Shown piece by piece: positions 8,680 through 17,101 of a DNA stretch of 64,000 bases. The stretch's first letter is position 1. Every line of letters begins with the position of its first letter. The notes beneath the pieces were generated by a model. The model searched no databases. It was not told the DNA's origin and saw only the letters and a program-made list of their open reading frames with translations. The stretch lies in assembly GCA_022821065.1 (NCBI GenBank), contig JAJEEK010000122.1, positions 26,796 through 90,795 on the forward strand, in the 5' to 3' direction. The DNA comes from Candidatus Poribacteria bacterium (GTDB lineage: Bacteria; Poribacteria; WGA-4E; WGA-3G). The translations under genes were made by a program, and so were the position numbers.

Positions 8680-8774
8680 CAGTTACCAGTTACCAGTTAC
8701 CAGTTACCAGAAAAGAGATGTTGTGTTATCCGAATGCCTCTTAACTGGCCACTGGTTACTGGCCACTGGTAACT
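8680..8774. repeat. Heptamer-armed element A1 (CAGTTAC units)
   Basis: The left arm has four CAGTTAC units (8680-8710). The inner core is AAAAGAG...CTCTTAA with loop TGTTGTGTTATCCGAATGC. The right arm has CTGGTTA/CTGGCCA units to 8774. The arms pair over about 29 bp with five mismatches. It lies between priA and the aldolase gene. Confidence 0.9.
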
Positions 8775-8778
8775 ATTT

Positions 8779-11298
8779 TTAGAGTATATTAGTTGGATCG
8801 ATATCTACCACAAATTCAATAGCATTTGATATTGTAGACGGCGGTTCGTCTGTGAAACGTTTAAGGAGTTGACTCATTTTTTCAGGGTTAGCACTTCGGA
8901 GCAGAAGGTGCCACCGAAATTTACCTTCGATTTTTGTCAGGGGTGCCGGTGCGGGACCGAGGATCTCTATCGTTGCGGGTTCGGCATCAGAAACCGCTTG
9001 ATCCTCCTGCCAAATCTCAAGTTGTGCTCGCGCCGTATGCGCACCCTCAATAACCTCTTTTTCGTCCGTGCCACGAAGTAGGAGCATTGCGACGTGCGAG
9101 AACGGCGGATAGCGCAACGCACCGCGCGCCTCTACCTCCTGTGCATAAAAACCGATATAATCGTGCTGCTGCGCTGATTTGATGCAGTAGTGTTCAGGCA
9201 TATAGGTCTGCAGGATAACCTGACCTTCAAGCTCTGCACGGCCGGAACGTCCCGCAACCTGTGTCAGGAGGCTGAACGTCTGCTCACTCGCTCGGAAATC
9301 AGGTAGGTTCAAAGCGGTATCCGCCGCGATAACCCCAACAAGTGTAACGTTCGGGAAGTCCAATCCTTTTGACACCATCTGTGTCCCTATCAGAATGTCA
9401 ATCTTCTGTTGTCTGAACGCCTCCAGAATCTGTTGATGCGCGTTTTTCCGGGCAGTTGAATCCGCGTCAAATCGCATCACACGCGCGTTCGGAAACGCTT
9501 TGCGCACTTCTTGTTCGACCGCTTCAGTGCCAGCACCGAAAAAACGGATCGCCTCACTGCCACACTGTGGACAGACCTGATGTGGAGAACGTGTTTTACC
9601 ACAGTGATGACAAGTCAGCTGCGCCGTTTGACGGTGATAGGTCAACGATATTGAGCAGCTGTCACACTGTTCAACATAGCCACAGTTTCGACAGAAGACG
9701 TAAGTTGAATGTCCGCGTCGATTCAGAAATAGGATGATTTGTTCCTGTCGGACGAGACTCGTCTCAATAGAACTTCGGAGTCGATATGAAAAGATCGTTC
9801 GGTTCCCCTTTTTTAATTCACTGCGCATATCGACGATGTGAACATCGGGCATCTTTCTATCAAACACGCGATCGGGTAGACTTAGCAGCCGATAACTCCG
9901 ATTCTGTGCCTGATGGAAACTCTCAAGCGACGGGGTTGCGCTCCCAAATATGACAGGGCAATTCGCGAGTTCACTCCGTTTCTGTGCGACTTCGCGGGCG
10001 TGGTAGCGCGGCGCAGTATCCGATTTATAGGAATCGGAATGCTCTTCGTCTATAATCAACATTCCGAGTTTCTGGACAGGGGCAAAGATCGCGGAGCGCG
10101 GTCCGATAACGATATCGGCTTCTCCCTTTTGGATACGGTGCCACTGGTCATAGCGTTCACCGTCACTCAGCCGACTATGGAGCAACGCAACCCGTTCTCC
10201 AAACCGTCCAACGAATCGCGATGCCGTTTGCGGTGTGAGCGAAATCTCTGGGACCAACACAATAACAGATTTGCCGTTCTCAAGCACTTCTGCCATCGCC
10301 TGCATGTAAACCTCAGTTTTTCCGCTCCCTGTTACGCCGTGCAGCAGAAAAATGAGTGGACTGTTACCGTTCGCGGCGGGTTTCATAGCTTGCAACGATA
10401 GGGTTTCCCGAATTTCTGCCAACGCTGCGGATTGTGCCGAATTTAAATGGAGCGGTTGCGTCGGGGCAACCGATTCGGAACTCATTGGATTACGCACTGT
10501 CTGTGCTTGTGCAATATGAATAATCCCGCGCCTTTCAAGGGTCCGTAAGATCGAAACGCTTGCACTCACCCGTTTTGCTAAACCCGCTGTCGCCAAAGGT
10601 GAACCTTCTTCGAGTAGAAGTTGTAGTACCTCTGCACGTTTGACATCAGCAGCATGGTGACGGTTAGATGAATCCGATGTGTTCCCTTTGAGTTGCGCAA
10701 TTTCCGCTTCAATATCAGTGGCTGGTAAAGCTAAAGATGCAACTGTGGCTACCTGCGTGGAGGCTTTCGGTTTATGGGTAACGTCAAGTGTAACGATCTC
10801 TTTCTCAAGGAGTGCTGTTATCCTCGGACGGACCTCCTGCGGACTCATACCGGCACGTCTGGCAAGCTGGTTCACAGACAAGATTCCTTCCGCTTCCAGA
10901 AGGGCAACGATTTTTTTTTGAACTTTTCCGATCGGAGATGGGGCTTCGGGGAGGAGTCGTACCTGCTCTTTTTTCTGGCTTCGTACGGCAGCGGGCACGG
11001 CGCAAAATAGTGAGATCCCCCATGGACAGACATAGTAGTCTGCCATCCATTTCGTTAGGGAAAGCATCTCACCGGAGAACATTGGGGTCTCATCAAGGCA
11101 TGCAGAGATATTTTTGATGAGTTTAGGGGCGAGGTCAGTTTCGTCAATCCGTTCAACGACAACGCCTTCCTGTTTCGTCCTGCGAAACGGTGCTAATACG
11201 CGGACACCCGGTTGCAAAACCGCGTCCAATCGCGACGGTACGCTGTAGGTAAACACCTGATTCACTGATAGCGGAAAAGCAACGTTTGCATAACGCAT
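8779..11298 (-). CDS. priA: Primosomal protein N' (replication restart helicase)
   Basis: PriA recognises abandoned replication forks and reloads the replicative helicase. The 839-residue product has the N-terminal DNA-binding domain (YANVAFPLSVNQVFTYSVP), Walker A GVTGSGKTEVYM at about residue 325, and Walker B DEEHSDSYKSD at about residue 418. A cysteine cluster at about 536-580 (CRNCGYVEQCDSC and CHHCG, CPQCG pairs) binds two zinc ions. The C-terminal helicase motifs ILIGTQMVSKGLDFPNVTLVG and LLTQVAGRSGRAE follow. An extra segment at about residues 130-290 between the DNA-binding domain and the ATPase looks like winged-helix or linker sequence and is somewhat larger than in short homologues. 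It is flanked by heptamer elements on both sides. Confidence 0.97.
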   Translation of the reverse strand: MRYANVAFPLSVNQVFTYSVPSRLDAVLQPGVRVLAPFRRTKQEGVVVERIDETDLAPKLIKNISACLDETPMFSGEMLSLTKWMADYYVCPWGISLFCAVPAAVRSQKKEQVRLLPEAPSPIGKVQKKIVALLEAEGILSVNQLARRAGMSPQEVRPRITALLEKEIVTLDVTHKPKASTQVATVASLALPATDIEAEIAQLKGNTSDSSNRHHAADVKRAEVLQLLLEEGSPLATAGLAKRVSASVSILRTLERRGIIHIAQAQTVRNPMSSESVAPTQPLHLNSAQSAALAEIRETLSLQAMKPAANGNSPLIFLLHGVTGSGKTEVYMQAMAEVLENGKSVIVLVPEISLTPQTASRFVGRFGERVALLHSRLSDGERYDQWHRIQKGEADIVIGPRSAIFAPVQKLGMLIIDEEHSDSYKSDTAPRYHAREVAQKRSELANCPVIFGSATPSLESFHQAQNRSYRLLSLPDRVFDRKMPDVHIVDMRSELKKGNRTIFSYRLRSSIETSLVRQEQIILFLNRRGHSTYVFCRNCGYVEQCDSCSISLTYHRQTAQLTCHHCGKTRSPHQVCPQCGSEAIRFFGAGTEAVEQEVRKAFPNARVMRFDADSTARKNAHQQILEAFRQQKIDILIGTQMVSKGLDFPNVTLVGVIAADTALNLPDFRASEQTFSLLTQVAGRSGRAELEGQVILQTYMPEHYCIKSAQQHDYIGFYAQEVEARGALRYPPFSHVAMLLLRGTDEKEVIEGAHTARAQLEIWQEDQAVSDAEPATIEILGPAPAPLTKIEGKFRWHLLLRSANPEKMSQLLKRFTDEPPSTISNAIEFVVDIDPTNIL

Positions 11299-11328
11299 AA
11301 TTAATTTTTTAATAGTTGTTGGTTTTTA

Positions 11329-11408
11329 GTACGCTTCGCTTTAGGTTATAAGTTAAGAGTGCTTCGTAACAATAAACCTCTTAACTTATAACCTATAACT
11401 TATAACTA
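11329..11408. repeat. Heptamer-armed element C (ATAACTT units)
   Basis: GGTTATAAGTTAAGAG (11344-11359) pairs perfectly over 16 bp with CTCTTAACTTATAACC (11378-11393). Further CTATAAC/TTATAAC units follow to 11407. It has the same AAGAG/CTCTT core as the A and B elements but a third arm type. It lies between udg and priA. Confidence 0.85.
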
Positions 11409-12125
11409 TTAACCATTTAAAATAGCCATGACCTGTTGTATGTCTTCCCAGACATCGCGCTTGGCATTCGGGTTTCTGAGGAGGTATGCGGGATGAAAAG
11501 TCGGCATAACAATTGGCGGTTTCTTATGTGGCGGGAAGTTAAGTCCAACGACCTTACAATCATGGAATTCACCGCGAAGTCGCGTTATACCTGTTTTTGT
11601 GCCGAGCAGCATCTGCGCTGCAAAGCTGCCGAGTGCAACAATCACCTTCGGTTGAATCAGTTCTATCTGACGGATTAAATAAGGACTACAGGTTTCAACT
11701 TCGTCCGGTGCGGGATTCCTGTTACCGGGGGGACGACACTTGAGTATATTGGCGATGTAGACATCCGACCGCTTAAGTTTCATTCCCGCCTCAATGATCT
11801 GTGTTAGCAGTTGACCCGCTCTGCCGACAAAAGGTTCTCCTTGTCGATCCTCATCAGCACCCGGTGCTTCACCGATGAACATGAGGTCGGCACTCGTGTT
11901 TCCGACACCAAAGACGACACTGTTCCGTGTCTCATGCAGCGCACACTTGGTGCAACCTTCAGCGTCTGCAGTTAGGCTCGGTAGGTCAAAGTCCGCATAC
12001 GGCAATTTCTTTTCTGGTTCACGCAGTTCTGTTTCTGAGAAGCCGAGTTGAAGTTGTTCTTCCATGTATTCCCTCACACTTGCAACAATTTCTATGTACG
12101 ATTTTCTAAGGTCGTCAGTATCCAT
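11409..12125 (-). CDS. Type-4 (Fe-S) uracil-DNA glycosylase
   Basis: Removes uracil from DNA to begin base-excision repair. The 238-residue product has the four cysteines of the 4Fe-4S cluster (C58, C61, C130, C146), the catalytic GEAPGADEDRQGEPFVGRAG segment at about 85-104, and the PTFHPAYLLRNP motif with H211. These identify a family 4 UDG rather than the Ung type. The first 40 residues are a charged leader outside the core. It lies beside priA, and both serve DNA maintenance, but a hairpin element separates them, so co-transcription is uncertain. Confidence 0.93.
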   Translation of the reverse strand: MDTDDLRKSYIEIVASVREYMEEQLQLGFSETELREPEKKLPYADFDLPSLTADAEGCTKCALHETRNSVVFGVGNTSADLMFIGEAPGADEDRQGEPFVGRAGQLLTQIIEAGMKLKRSDVYIANILKCRPPGNRNPAPDEVETCSPYLIRQIELIQPKVIVALGSFAAQMLLGTKTGITRLRGEFHDCKVVGLNFPPHKKPPIVMPTFHPAYLLRNPNAKRDVWEDIQQVMAILNG

Positions 12126-12211
12126 TGGTGGTAGTCCTCAGGTTCGACAAGTGTGGTTTGAAACCGGGGTCCCCACCCGTTACTGGGAAGGGGCACCGAG
12201 ATTTGTCTAAA

Positions 12212-13900
12212 TTAGTTTCGCAGATCATCAATCAAAGACATGCCGTCGAACCAAGTAACGTATAAGAAAAACGCGATAAGGAGGACAATGGTAACCTGTT
12301 GAACGATCTCTTGCGCTCTGCGTGGCATCGGTTTACCACGGATTTTCTCAACAGCGAAGAATAGCAGCTGCCCACCGTCAGCGATCGGAATCGGTAACAG
12401 GTTGACGATGCAGAGATTGATGCTGATAAACCCGATGAAAAAGACCAAACTGCTCAGTCCGAGCCGGTTAAACATGTTACTCGTTGCGTTCGCAATGCCG
12501 ATTGGCCCCGCAAGGTGTTTCGGTGAGACCTCACCACCAATCAACTGTTGTAACGTTCTACCGACGGCTGTAAAGGTCAGCCACGTCGCTTCAAGACCTT
12601 TCCCGAACCCATCAACGAGACCGTATTCCGGCAGCGGTGCCGTTTTCGGTGCGAGCTGCATCCCACTGAGAGAAGTCTCCCACATCAATCCGAACAAGGC
12701 TGCCTCTGGGTCTGTTTCTGAACTTTCCATCTCGTTTGAAAGAATAACTGTTTTCGGGTTGCCATTCCGCATCAAATCGATGTCGATGGGTTGGTTTGCT
12801 GTTGTATTGAGTCGTTTATAGAGCGTCGCTGCGTCTATCGGTTCTCCGTTAAGTGTAAGAAGAACATCTCCATTCTGAATACCAGCTGCTTCAGCGATAC
12901 TATCTTCTTGGACGCTTGCGATCACGCTCCATTCTACCGGCATTTCGAGCGTCAGCGTCTCACTGCTACGGCGAATCCCAAGCACCAAAGCGTCTCGGTT
13001 TTCGTTGATCTGTTTATGCAGTGCTTTATATTTCTCATCAATCCAGTTTTCTGAAGGATGCCAGACACCATAACCGAAGTATGGGACGTTATGGAGGTTC
13101 TCACCGTTGATGCTGACAATGAGATCGCCGTCCTGAATTCCGGCTTCTGCGGCGGGGCTTCCTGCTCTGACCTTATGTACAACCGTCTCGCTTCCGCTGC
13201 TCACACGGATTTCACCCATATCGCCTCTGACACTCGGCATAGCATCCGGTTTAACAAAGAGCGTTAGTGGAGCCCCATCGCGTTCAACAATAAGTTCCAA
13301 ATCCTTACCGGCACTCGTAAGCACACGTGTCTGAAAGATGGACCAATGGCGGATCGGATCGCCGTTGACGGAAACGAGGGTATCGCCCGGCATCAGTCCA
13401 CCGATAGCACCTGCGCCATCATCAGCGACCCAACCGATCTGGACATCCTCTTTCTCACCGAGTGGCATGCCTGTTAAGCCACCGATGAGCCGTGAAGCGT
13501 GTGTGTTAAGTCCTGTAGCGAAAACAATCCAGTACACCAAAATACCAAATAGAAGATTAACAACAGGCCCCGCTGCGACAACAAATGCGCGATTGCCGAT
13601 CGAAGCACTCGCAAATTCACCGGGAGCACCGGTCTGTTCACTTGGATTCTCACCCTCCATCTGGACATATCCACCAAATGGGAGCAGGGCGATTTTATAT
13701 TCCGTTTCACCCCGCTGAAATCCAAACAGTTTCGGACCGAAGCCAATGGAGAATGTATTTACTTTAATACCGCACCGCTTCGCGGCCCAAAAGTGTCCGA
13801 GTTCATGGATAAAAATTAGAAAACCGAGCGGAATAATAGCGAGAACTACCGCTCTGATGTAAGGAAAAACGGAGCTGATTAGGTCAATGAAGAATTCCAT
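12212..13900 (-). CDS. rseP: Site-2-type membrane metalloprotease RseP/RasP
   Basis: An inner-membrane M50 zinc protease that cuts anti-sigma factors or signal-peptide remnants within the membrane. HELGH (H32, E33, H36) lies in the first transmembrane segment, the IGFGPKLFGFQRGETEYKIALLPFGGYV strip follows, and the C-terminal NLLPIPIADGGQLLFF provides the third zinc ligand. The product is 562 residues, longer than the usual 420-450, because the periplasmic part holds what looks like three PDZ-like units (LVSVNGDPIRHW, IVSINGENLHN, LLTLNGEPIDA) instead of two. It stands at the end of the rpsB-tsf-frr-cdsA-dxr series, its usual position. Confidence 0.95.
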   Translation of the reverse strand: MEFFIDLISSVFPYIRAVVLAIIPLGFLIFIHELGHFWAAKRCGIKVNTFSIGFGPKLFGFQRGETEYKIALLPFGGYVQMEGENPSEQTGAPGEFASASIGNRAFVVAAGPVVNLLFGILVYWIVFATGLNTHASRLIGGLTGMPLGEKEDVQIGWVADDGAGAIGGLMPGDTLVSVNGDPIRHWSIFQTRVLTSAGKDLELIVERDGAPLTLFVKPDAMPSVRGDMGEIRVSSGSETVVHKVRAGSPAAEAGIQDGDLIVSINGENLHNVPYFGYGVWHPSENWIDEKYKALHKQINENRDALVLGIRRSSETLTLEMPVEWSVIASVQEDSIAEAAGIQNGDVLLTLNGEPIDAATLYKRLNTTANQPIDIDLMRNGNPKTVILSNEMESSETDPEAALFGLMWETSLSGMQLAPKTAPLPEYGLVDGFGKGLEATWLTFTAVGRTLQQLIGGEVSPKHLAGPIGIANATSNMFNRLGLSSLVFFIGFISINLCIVNLLPIPIADGGQLLFFAVEKIRGKPMPRRAQEIVQQVTIVLLIAFFLYVTWFDGMSLIDDLRN

Positions 13901-14020
13901 ATTTTAAATTTTCCTTGCGGTTAATCAAGCCGGTCTCGGTAATAACGTTCCCCTCTTAAATCCGCCTTCCACTTCGTTTCAGGCTACAGGCTTCGTAATA
14001 CGCTTTCACAAGACCGATGC

Positions 14021-14123
14021 GTCAGTAACCAGTACGGCGGGCGGATACGCCTTCCAGGACCCAGTTAAAGACAACACGCTGTTCCACAACGTCTTTTAAC
14101 TGTTAACTCGTAACTGGTAACTG
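14021..14123. repeat. Heptamer-armed element A4, overlapping the dxr 3' end
   Basis: CAGTAAC/CAGTACG units are followed by a GGCGG...ACGCC piece, then CCCAGTT. The core is AAAGAC/GTCTTTT, a compensated variant of AAGAG/CTCTT. The right arm TAACTGT-TAACTCG-TAACTGG-TAACTG follows. The dxr stop codon and its last residues SYQLRVNS are encoded by this right arm. Confidence 0.8.
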
Positions 14124-15292
14124 TTTCTTGTGTGATTTTTTATAAGTGAACGTGCAGTTGCTTTTGCCCACTGATCGGCTTCAAGGATGTCTGAGAGTGT
14201 CGGTTCCGTTGTCACCACATGCTGGTCCATTACACGTCCGAGAATAGCCGGTATATCCATGAATCCGATATCAGCGTTAAGGAACGCTGCTACGACGGCT
14301 TCATCAGCACTGCTCAGAACTACAGGGAGCGTACCACCGACATCTGCAGCGGTATACGCGAGCGAGAGGCACGGGAATTTGTCAAAGTCAGCGGGTTCAA
14401 AATTTAATGTACGGGCCTCCTGTAAATCTAAACGTGGCACTGGGGCAGAGAGCCTACGCGGATACGTTAAAGCGTATTGAATCATAATACGCATATCTGT
14501 GGGGCCCAATTGTGCAAGTGTGGAACCGTCAGTCCATTCTACCATAGAGTGGACGATACTCTCCGGGTGGACAACGACATCTATTTTTGAGAGTTCTATA
14601 TTAAATAGCCACTTCGCTTCAATGATTTCAAGTCCTTTGTTCATCATCGTTGCGGAATCGATCGTAATTTTCTGCCCCATTTTCCAATTCGGGTGCTGTA
14701 ACGCTTGTTCGGGTGTCACAGAATAGAGTTCCGCCTTCGATACTTTTCGGAACGGGCCGCCGGATGCAGTAATCAGGAGTCGATGAATCTCTGCTTGTCG
14801 GTCGCGTGCGCCTTCCAAACACTGAAAGATAGCACTCATTTCACCATCTATCGGTATTAAGTTAACGCCATTTGCTTCGACCGCTGCATTCACAAGTGCG
14901 CCTGCCATCACCATGACCTCTTTATTCACAAAAGCGATGTCTTTACCGGCGTTAATCGCAGCCAGTGTCGGTAAAAGTCCTGCGCTCCCACCCATTCCAT
15001 CTAAGACCTGTATCGCTTGCGGCATCGTGGCGACGGCTTGAAGACCTTCTGTACCAGCGAGTACTTCTGTCCCATTGATGTCTCGGATGCGTGTGCGGAG
15101 TATATCTGCTGCAGAGGGTTCATTCAATGCCACCAGCGCGGGGCGATACCTTCGGATCTGTTGTTCGAGAGTATCAACGTCTCGGTTCGCCGCAAGTCCG
15201 ACGACTTCAAACTGGTCAGAATGTGTTTCAACAACGCTGAGAGCATTTTTCCCAATTGAACCCGTGCTACCGAGTATGGCGATTTGTTTCAT
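14096..15292 (-). CDS. dxr: 1-deoxy-D-xylulose 5-phosphate reductoisomerase
   Basis: The second enzyme of the MEP isoprenoid pathway, converting DXP to 2-C-methyl-D-erythritol 4-phosphate with NADPH and a divalent metal. The 398-residue product has the NADPH loop ILGSTGSIGKNAL, the metal-site segment IDGEMSAIFQCLEG, HPNWKMGQKITIDSATMMNKGLE (catalytic SATMMNKG), and the hinge HPESIVHSMVEW. Its last residues SYQLRVNS are encoded by a heptamer element arm rather than family sequence, so the native C-terminus has been replaced or extended. It keeps the normal neighbour order with cdsA and rseP. Confidence 0.97.
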   Translation of the reverse strand: MKQIAILGSTGSIGKNALSVVETHSDQFEVVGLAANRDVDTLEQQIRRYRPALVALNEPSAADILRTRIRDINGTEVLAGTEGLQAVATMPQAIQVLDGMGGSAGLLPTLAAINAGKDIAFVNKEVMVMAGALVNAAVEANGVNLIPIDGEMSAIFQCLEGARDRQAEIHRLLITASGGPFRKVSKAELYSVTPEQALQHPNWKMGQKITIDSATMMNKGLEIIEAKWLFNIELSKIDVVVHPESIVHSMVEWTDGSTLAQLGPTDMRIMIQYALTYPRRLSAPVPRLDLQEARTLNFEPADFDKFPCLSLAYTAADVGGTLPVVLSSADEAVVAAFLNADIGFMDIPAILGRVMDQHVVTTEPTLSDILEADQWAKATARSLIKNHTRNSYQLRVNS

Positions 15293-15301
15293 GTTTTAAG
15301 A

Positions 15302-15382
15302 ATGGCTGTCGGCTATCGGTAAGAAAGAAAACCTTTGATGAATAGAACCGCTCTTTGCCGATTGCTTCTTTGCCGATGGCTA
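15302..15382. repeat. Heptamer-armed element B3
   Basis: Left units GGCTGTC, GGCTATC, GGTAAGA lead to a loop of about 25 nt, then CGCTCTTTGCCGATTGC and TTTGCCGATGGCT. It is a decayed B-type copy with a recognisable CTCTT core, filling the cdsA-dxr gap up to the cdsA stop codon. Confidence 0.65.
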
Positions 15383-15383
15383 A

Positions 15384-16217
15384 TTATGCCAAATGTTTTG
15401 TCAATTCCCAATAGTAATAAAGGGCAGGTGTACTGAAAATCAGACTGTCGCAGCGATCAATAAAACCACCATGGCCCGGAATTACATCTCCAGAATCCTT
15501 GACCCCAGCTGTCCGTTTCATAAGTGATGCGCTGAGGTCTCCGAGTTGTCCAAGCACACTCAACAAAAGTCCAATGAAAACGGCATTTGCCCAAGACAGT
15601 GTGCCTTTTAAAAGGGACACCCCGAGCAGAAAACCGATTAAGGTGCCTACGACCAAGCCGCCGATAGTTCCCTCAACTGTTTTCCGAGGGCTGACCGGCG
15701 TACCGAGTTTGTGTTTGCCGAAGGCGACACCCACAAGGTACGCACCGGTATCGCTACACCAAACTGTGCCGATCAGTAAGAAGATGAGATGCCGACCAAC
15801 GGGTTCAGCATTTCGGAGCAAGATAAGATGATAACCTAATACCCAACCGATGGTTAAAATGCCGGTTAATTTTAGTGTAACTCTGATTAACTCACCGTCA
15901 ACTTTTGCTCTGAAGATACTTTCGGCGAAAACATAAATAAAGACGAAAGTGAAGAAACTAAAGGTTACGGCTGAGACAGGTAGAGACCTTGTCAAAGTAG
16001 GCAAGAAGTATGCTAACAGACAGAACACACCTGTCAAGAGTGCTGGCATCACCGGATTTAATTTTTCAGTGAAGTGTTGTGCGAGCCGACAGTACTCAAC
16101 TTGCATCATTGACATAGCAACCAATACAACGAGTACGTAGAGCCAATCCCCCCAATAGATAATGAGTAGGATTAGCGGCATCAACACAACTACACTCAAG
16201 GCTCTCCGCCAAAACAT
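15384..16217 (-). CDS. cdsA: Phosphatidate cytidylyltransferase
   Basis: An integral membrane enzyme making CDP-diacylglycerol from CTP and phosphatidate for phospholipid synthesis. The product is 277 residues with about seven or eight hydrophobic helices. The C-terminal signature SLMKRTAGVKDSGDVIPGHGGFIDRCDS is diagnostic, and TVEGTIGGLVVG lies before it. The frame is open to 16274, but those 19 extra codons (GYWELLTGNWEPET) are translation of heptamer element A2, so I start at the ATG at 16217 (MFWRRALSVV). No good ribosome binding site is visible there, and the element abuts the start codon. Confidence 0.93.
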   Translation of the reverse strand: MFWRRALSVVVLMPLILLIIYWGDWLYVLVVLVAMSMMQVEYCRLAQHFTEKLNPVMPALLTGVFCLLAYFLPTLTRSLPVSAVTFSFFTFVFIYVFAESIFRAKVDGELIRVTLKLTGILTIGWVLGYHLILLRNAEPVGRHLIFLLIGTVWCSDTGAYLVGVAFGKHKLGTPVSPRKTVEGTIGGLVVGTLIGFLLGVSLLKGTLSWANAVFIGLLLSVLGQLGDLSASLMKRTAGVKDSGDVIPGHGGFIDRCDSLIFSTPALYYYWELTKHLA

Positions 16218-16221
16218 AGTT

Positions 16222-16337
16222 TCTGGTTCCCAGTTTCCAGTTAACAGTTCCCAGTAACCAGTTAAAGAAAACACTGTGTTATCCGTACACCTCTTAACTG
16301 GTTACTGCAAGCGTAGCGTACTGGTTACTGGTTACTG
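16222..16337. repeat. Heptamer-armed element A2
   Basis: CAGTTTC, CAGTTAA, CAGTTCC, CAGTAAC units are followed by a core GTTAAAGA...CCTCTTAAC. The loop TGTGTTATCCG is shared with A1. The right arm of GGTTACT units is interrupted by GCAAGCGTAGCGTA. It fills the frr-cdsA gap and touches the cdsA start. Confidence 0.9.
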
Positions 16338-16338
16338 T

Positions 16339-16917
16339 TTAAGTTTCTAATAATTCAGTTTCTTTCGCCTCCGTCAATTCGTCGATCTTATTGACATACG
16401 TATCCGTAAGCTGCTGGACAGGGTCTGCACTGCCTCTCTTCTTATCGCCACCTCGACCTTTATTTCTACCACCGCCGCCAGTATCTCCACCATCAAGTTT
16501 TTTTACGGCATCGTTGGCATCACGGCGAATATTCCGAATGGCGACCTTACCTTCTTCGGCAAGTTTACGGACAACTTTCGTTAGTTCTGTCCGACGTTCA
16601 GTTGTTAGTTCAGGCACCAAGATTCGGATAACGTTTCCGTCGTTGTTCGTTGAGAACCCCAAATCCGAATGCGCAATGGCTTTCTCGATTTCCGTAATTA
16701 GGGCTTTATCCCACGGTTGAATCACAAGGAGACGCGGTTCGGGAGTCGTAATCGTACCGACTTGGCTCAGCGGGCTTTTCGTACCGTAGTACGTAACAGT
16801 AACCTGGTCCAAAAGTGCTGGCGTTGCGCGCCCCGTTTGCACATGCGACAATTTTTCCGCCGTTACTTCAACTGTCTTCTTCATCCGGGATTCAGCCTGT
16901 TGAAGTATCTGTTGCAT
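16339..16917 (-). CDS. frr: Ribosome recycling factor
   Basis: RRF splits post-termination ribosomes together with EF-G. The 192-residue product has the family N-terminus (ESRMKKTVEVTAEKLSHVQTGRATPALLD), the central VTTPEP-like domain (TITTPEPRLLVIQPWDKALI), and IRILVPELTTERRTELTKVVRKLAEEGKVAIRNIRRDAND. Between the two strands of the C-terminal helical hairpin, where homologues have a short acidic EISEDE-type turn, this protein carries a glycine- and basic-rich segment (GGDTGGGGRNKGRGGDKKRG). It then resumes with the normal QLTDTYVNKIDELTEAKETELLE. It is placed after tsf without the usual pyrH between them. Confidence 0.96.
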   Translation of the reverse strand: MQQILQQAESRMKKTVEVTAEKLSHVQTGRATPALLDQVTVTYYGTKSPLSQVGTITTPEPRLLVIQPWDKALITEIEKAIAHSDLGFSTNNDGNVIRILVPELTTERRTELTKVVRKLAEEGKVAIRNIRRDANDAVKKLDGGDTGGGGRNKGRGGDKKRGSADPVQQLTDTYVNKIDELTEAKETELLET

Positions 16918-16939
16918 CTGATTGTTTCCTATAAGCGAG

Positions 16940-16980
16940 TACGCAGTTAACAGTACGGCGAGTACGCCTTTCAGTTAAAC
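16940..16980. repeat. Short A-type fragment with GTACG palindrome
   Basis: CAGTTAACAGTACGGCGAGTACGCCTT-type sequence followed by CAGTTAA is a partial A arm carrying the same GGCG...CGCC insert seen in A4. It lies directly before element B4. Confidence 0.5.
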
Positions 16981-17067
16981 GGCTATCGGCTATCAGCAGT
17001 CAGCAAAGAGGGGTTCGTTTAATCAAAAGTCTCTATCTGACTGCTGACGGCTGAAGGCTGACGGCTA
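16981..17067. repeat. Heptamer-armed element B4
   Basis: GGCTATC, GGCTATC, AGCAGTC, AGCAAAGAG are followed by a loop of about 20 nt, CTCT, then CTGACTG, CTGACGG, CTGAAGG, CTGACGG, CTATTT. It occupies the tsf-frr junction, where pyrH is normally found. Confidence 0.85.
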
Positions 17068-17101
17068 TTTCGTAGAAATCCGTACTTATAACTGCTTGGT
17101 T

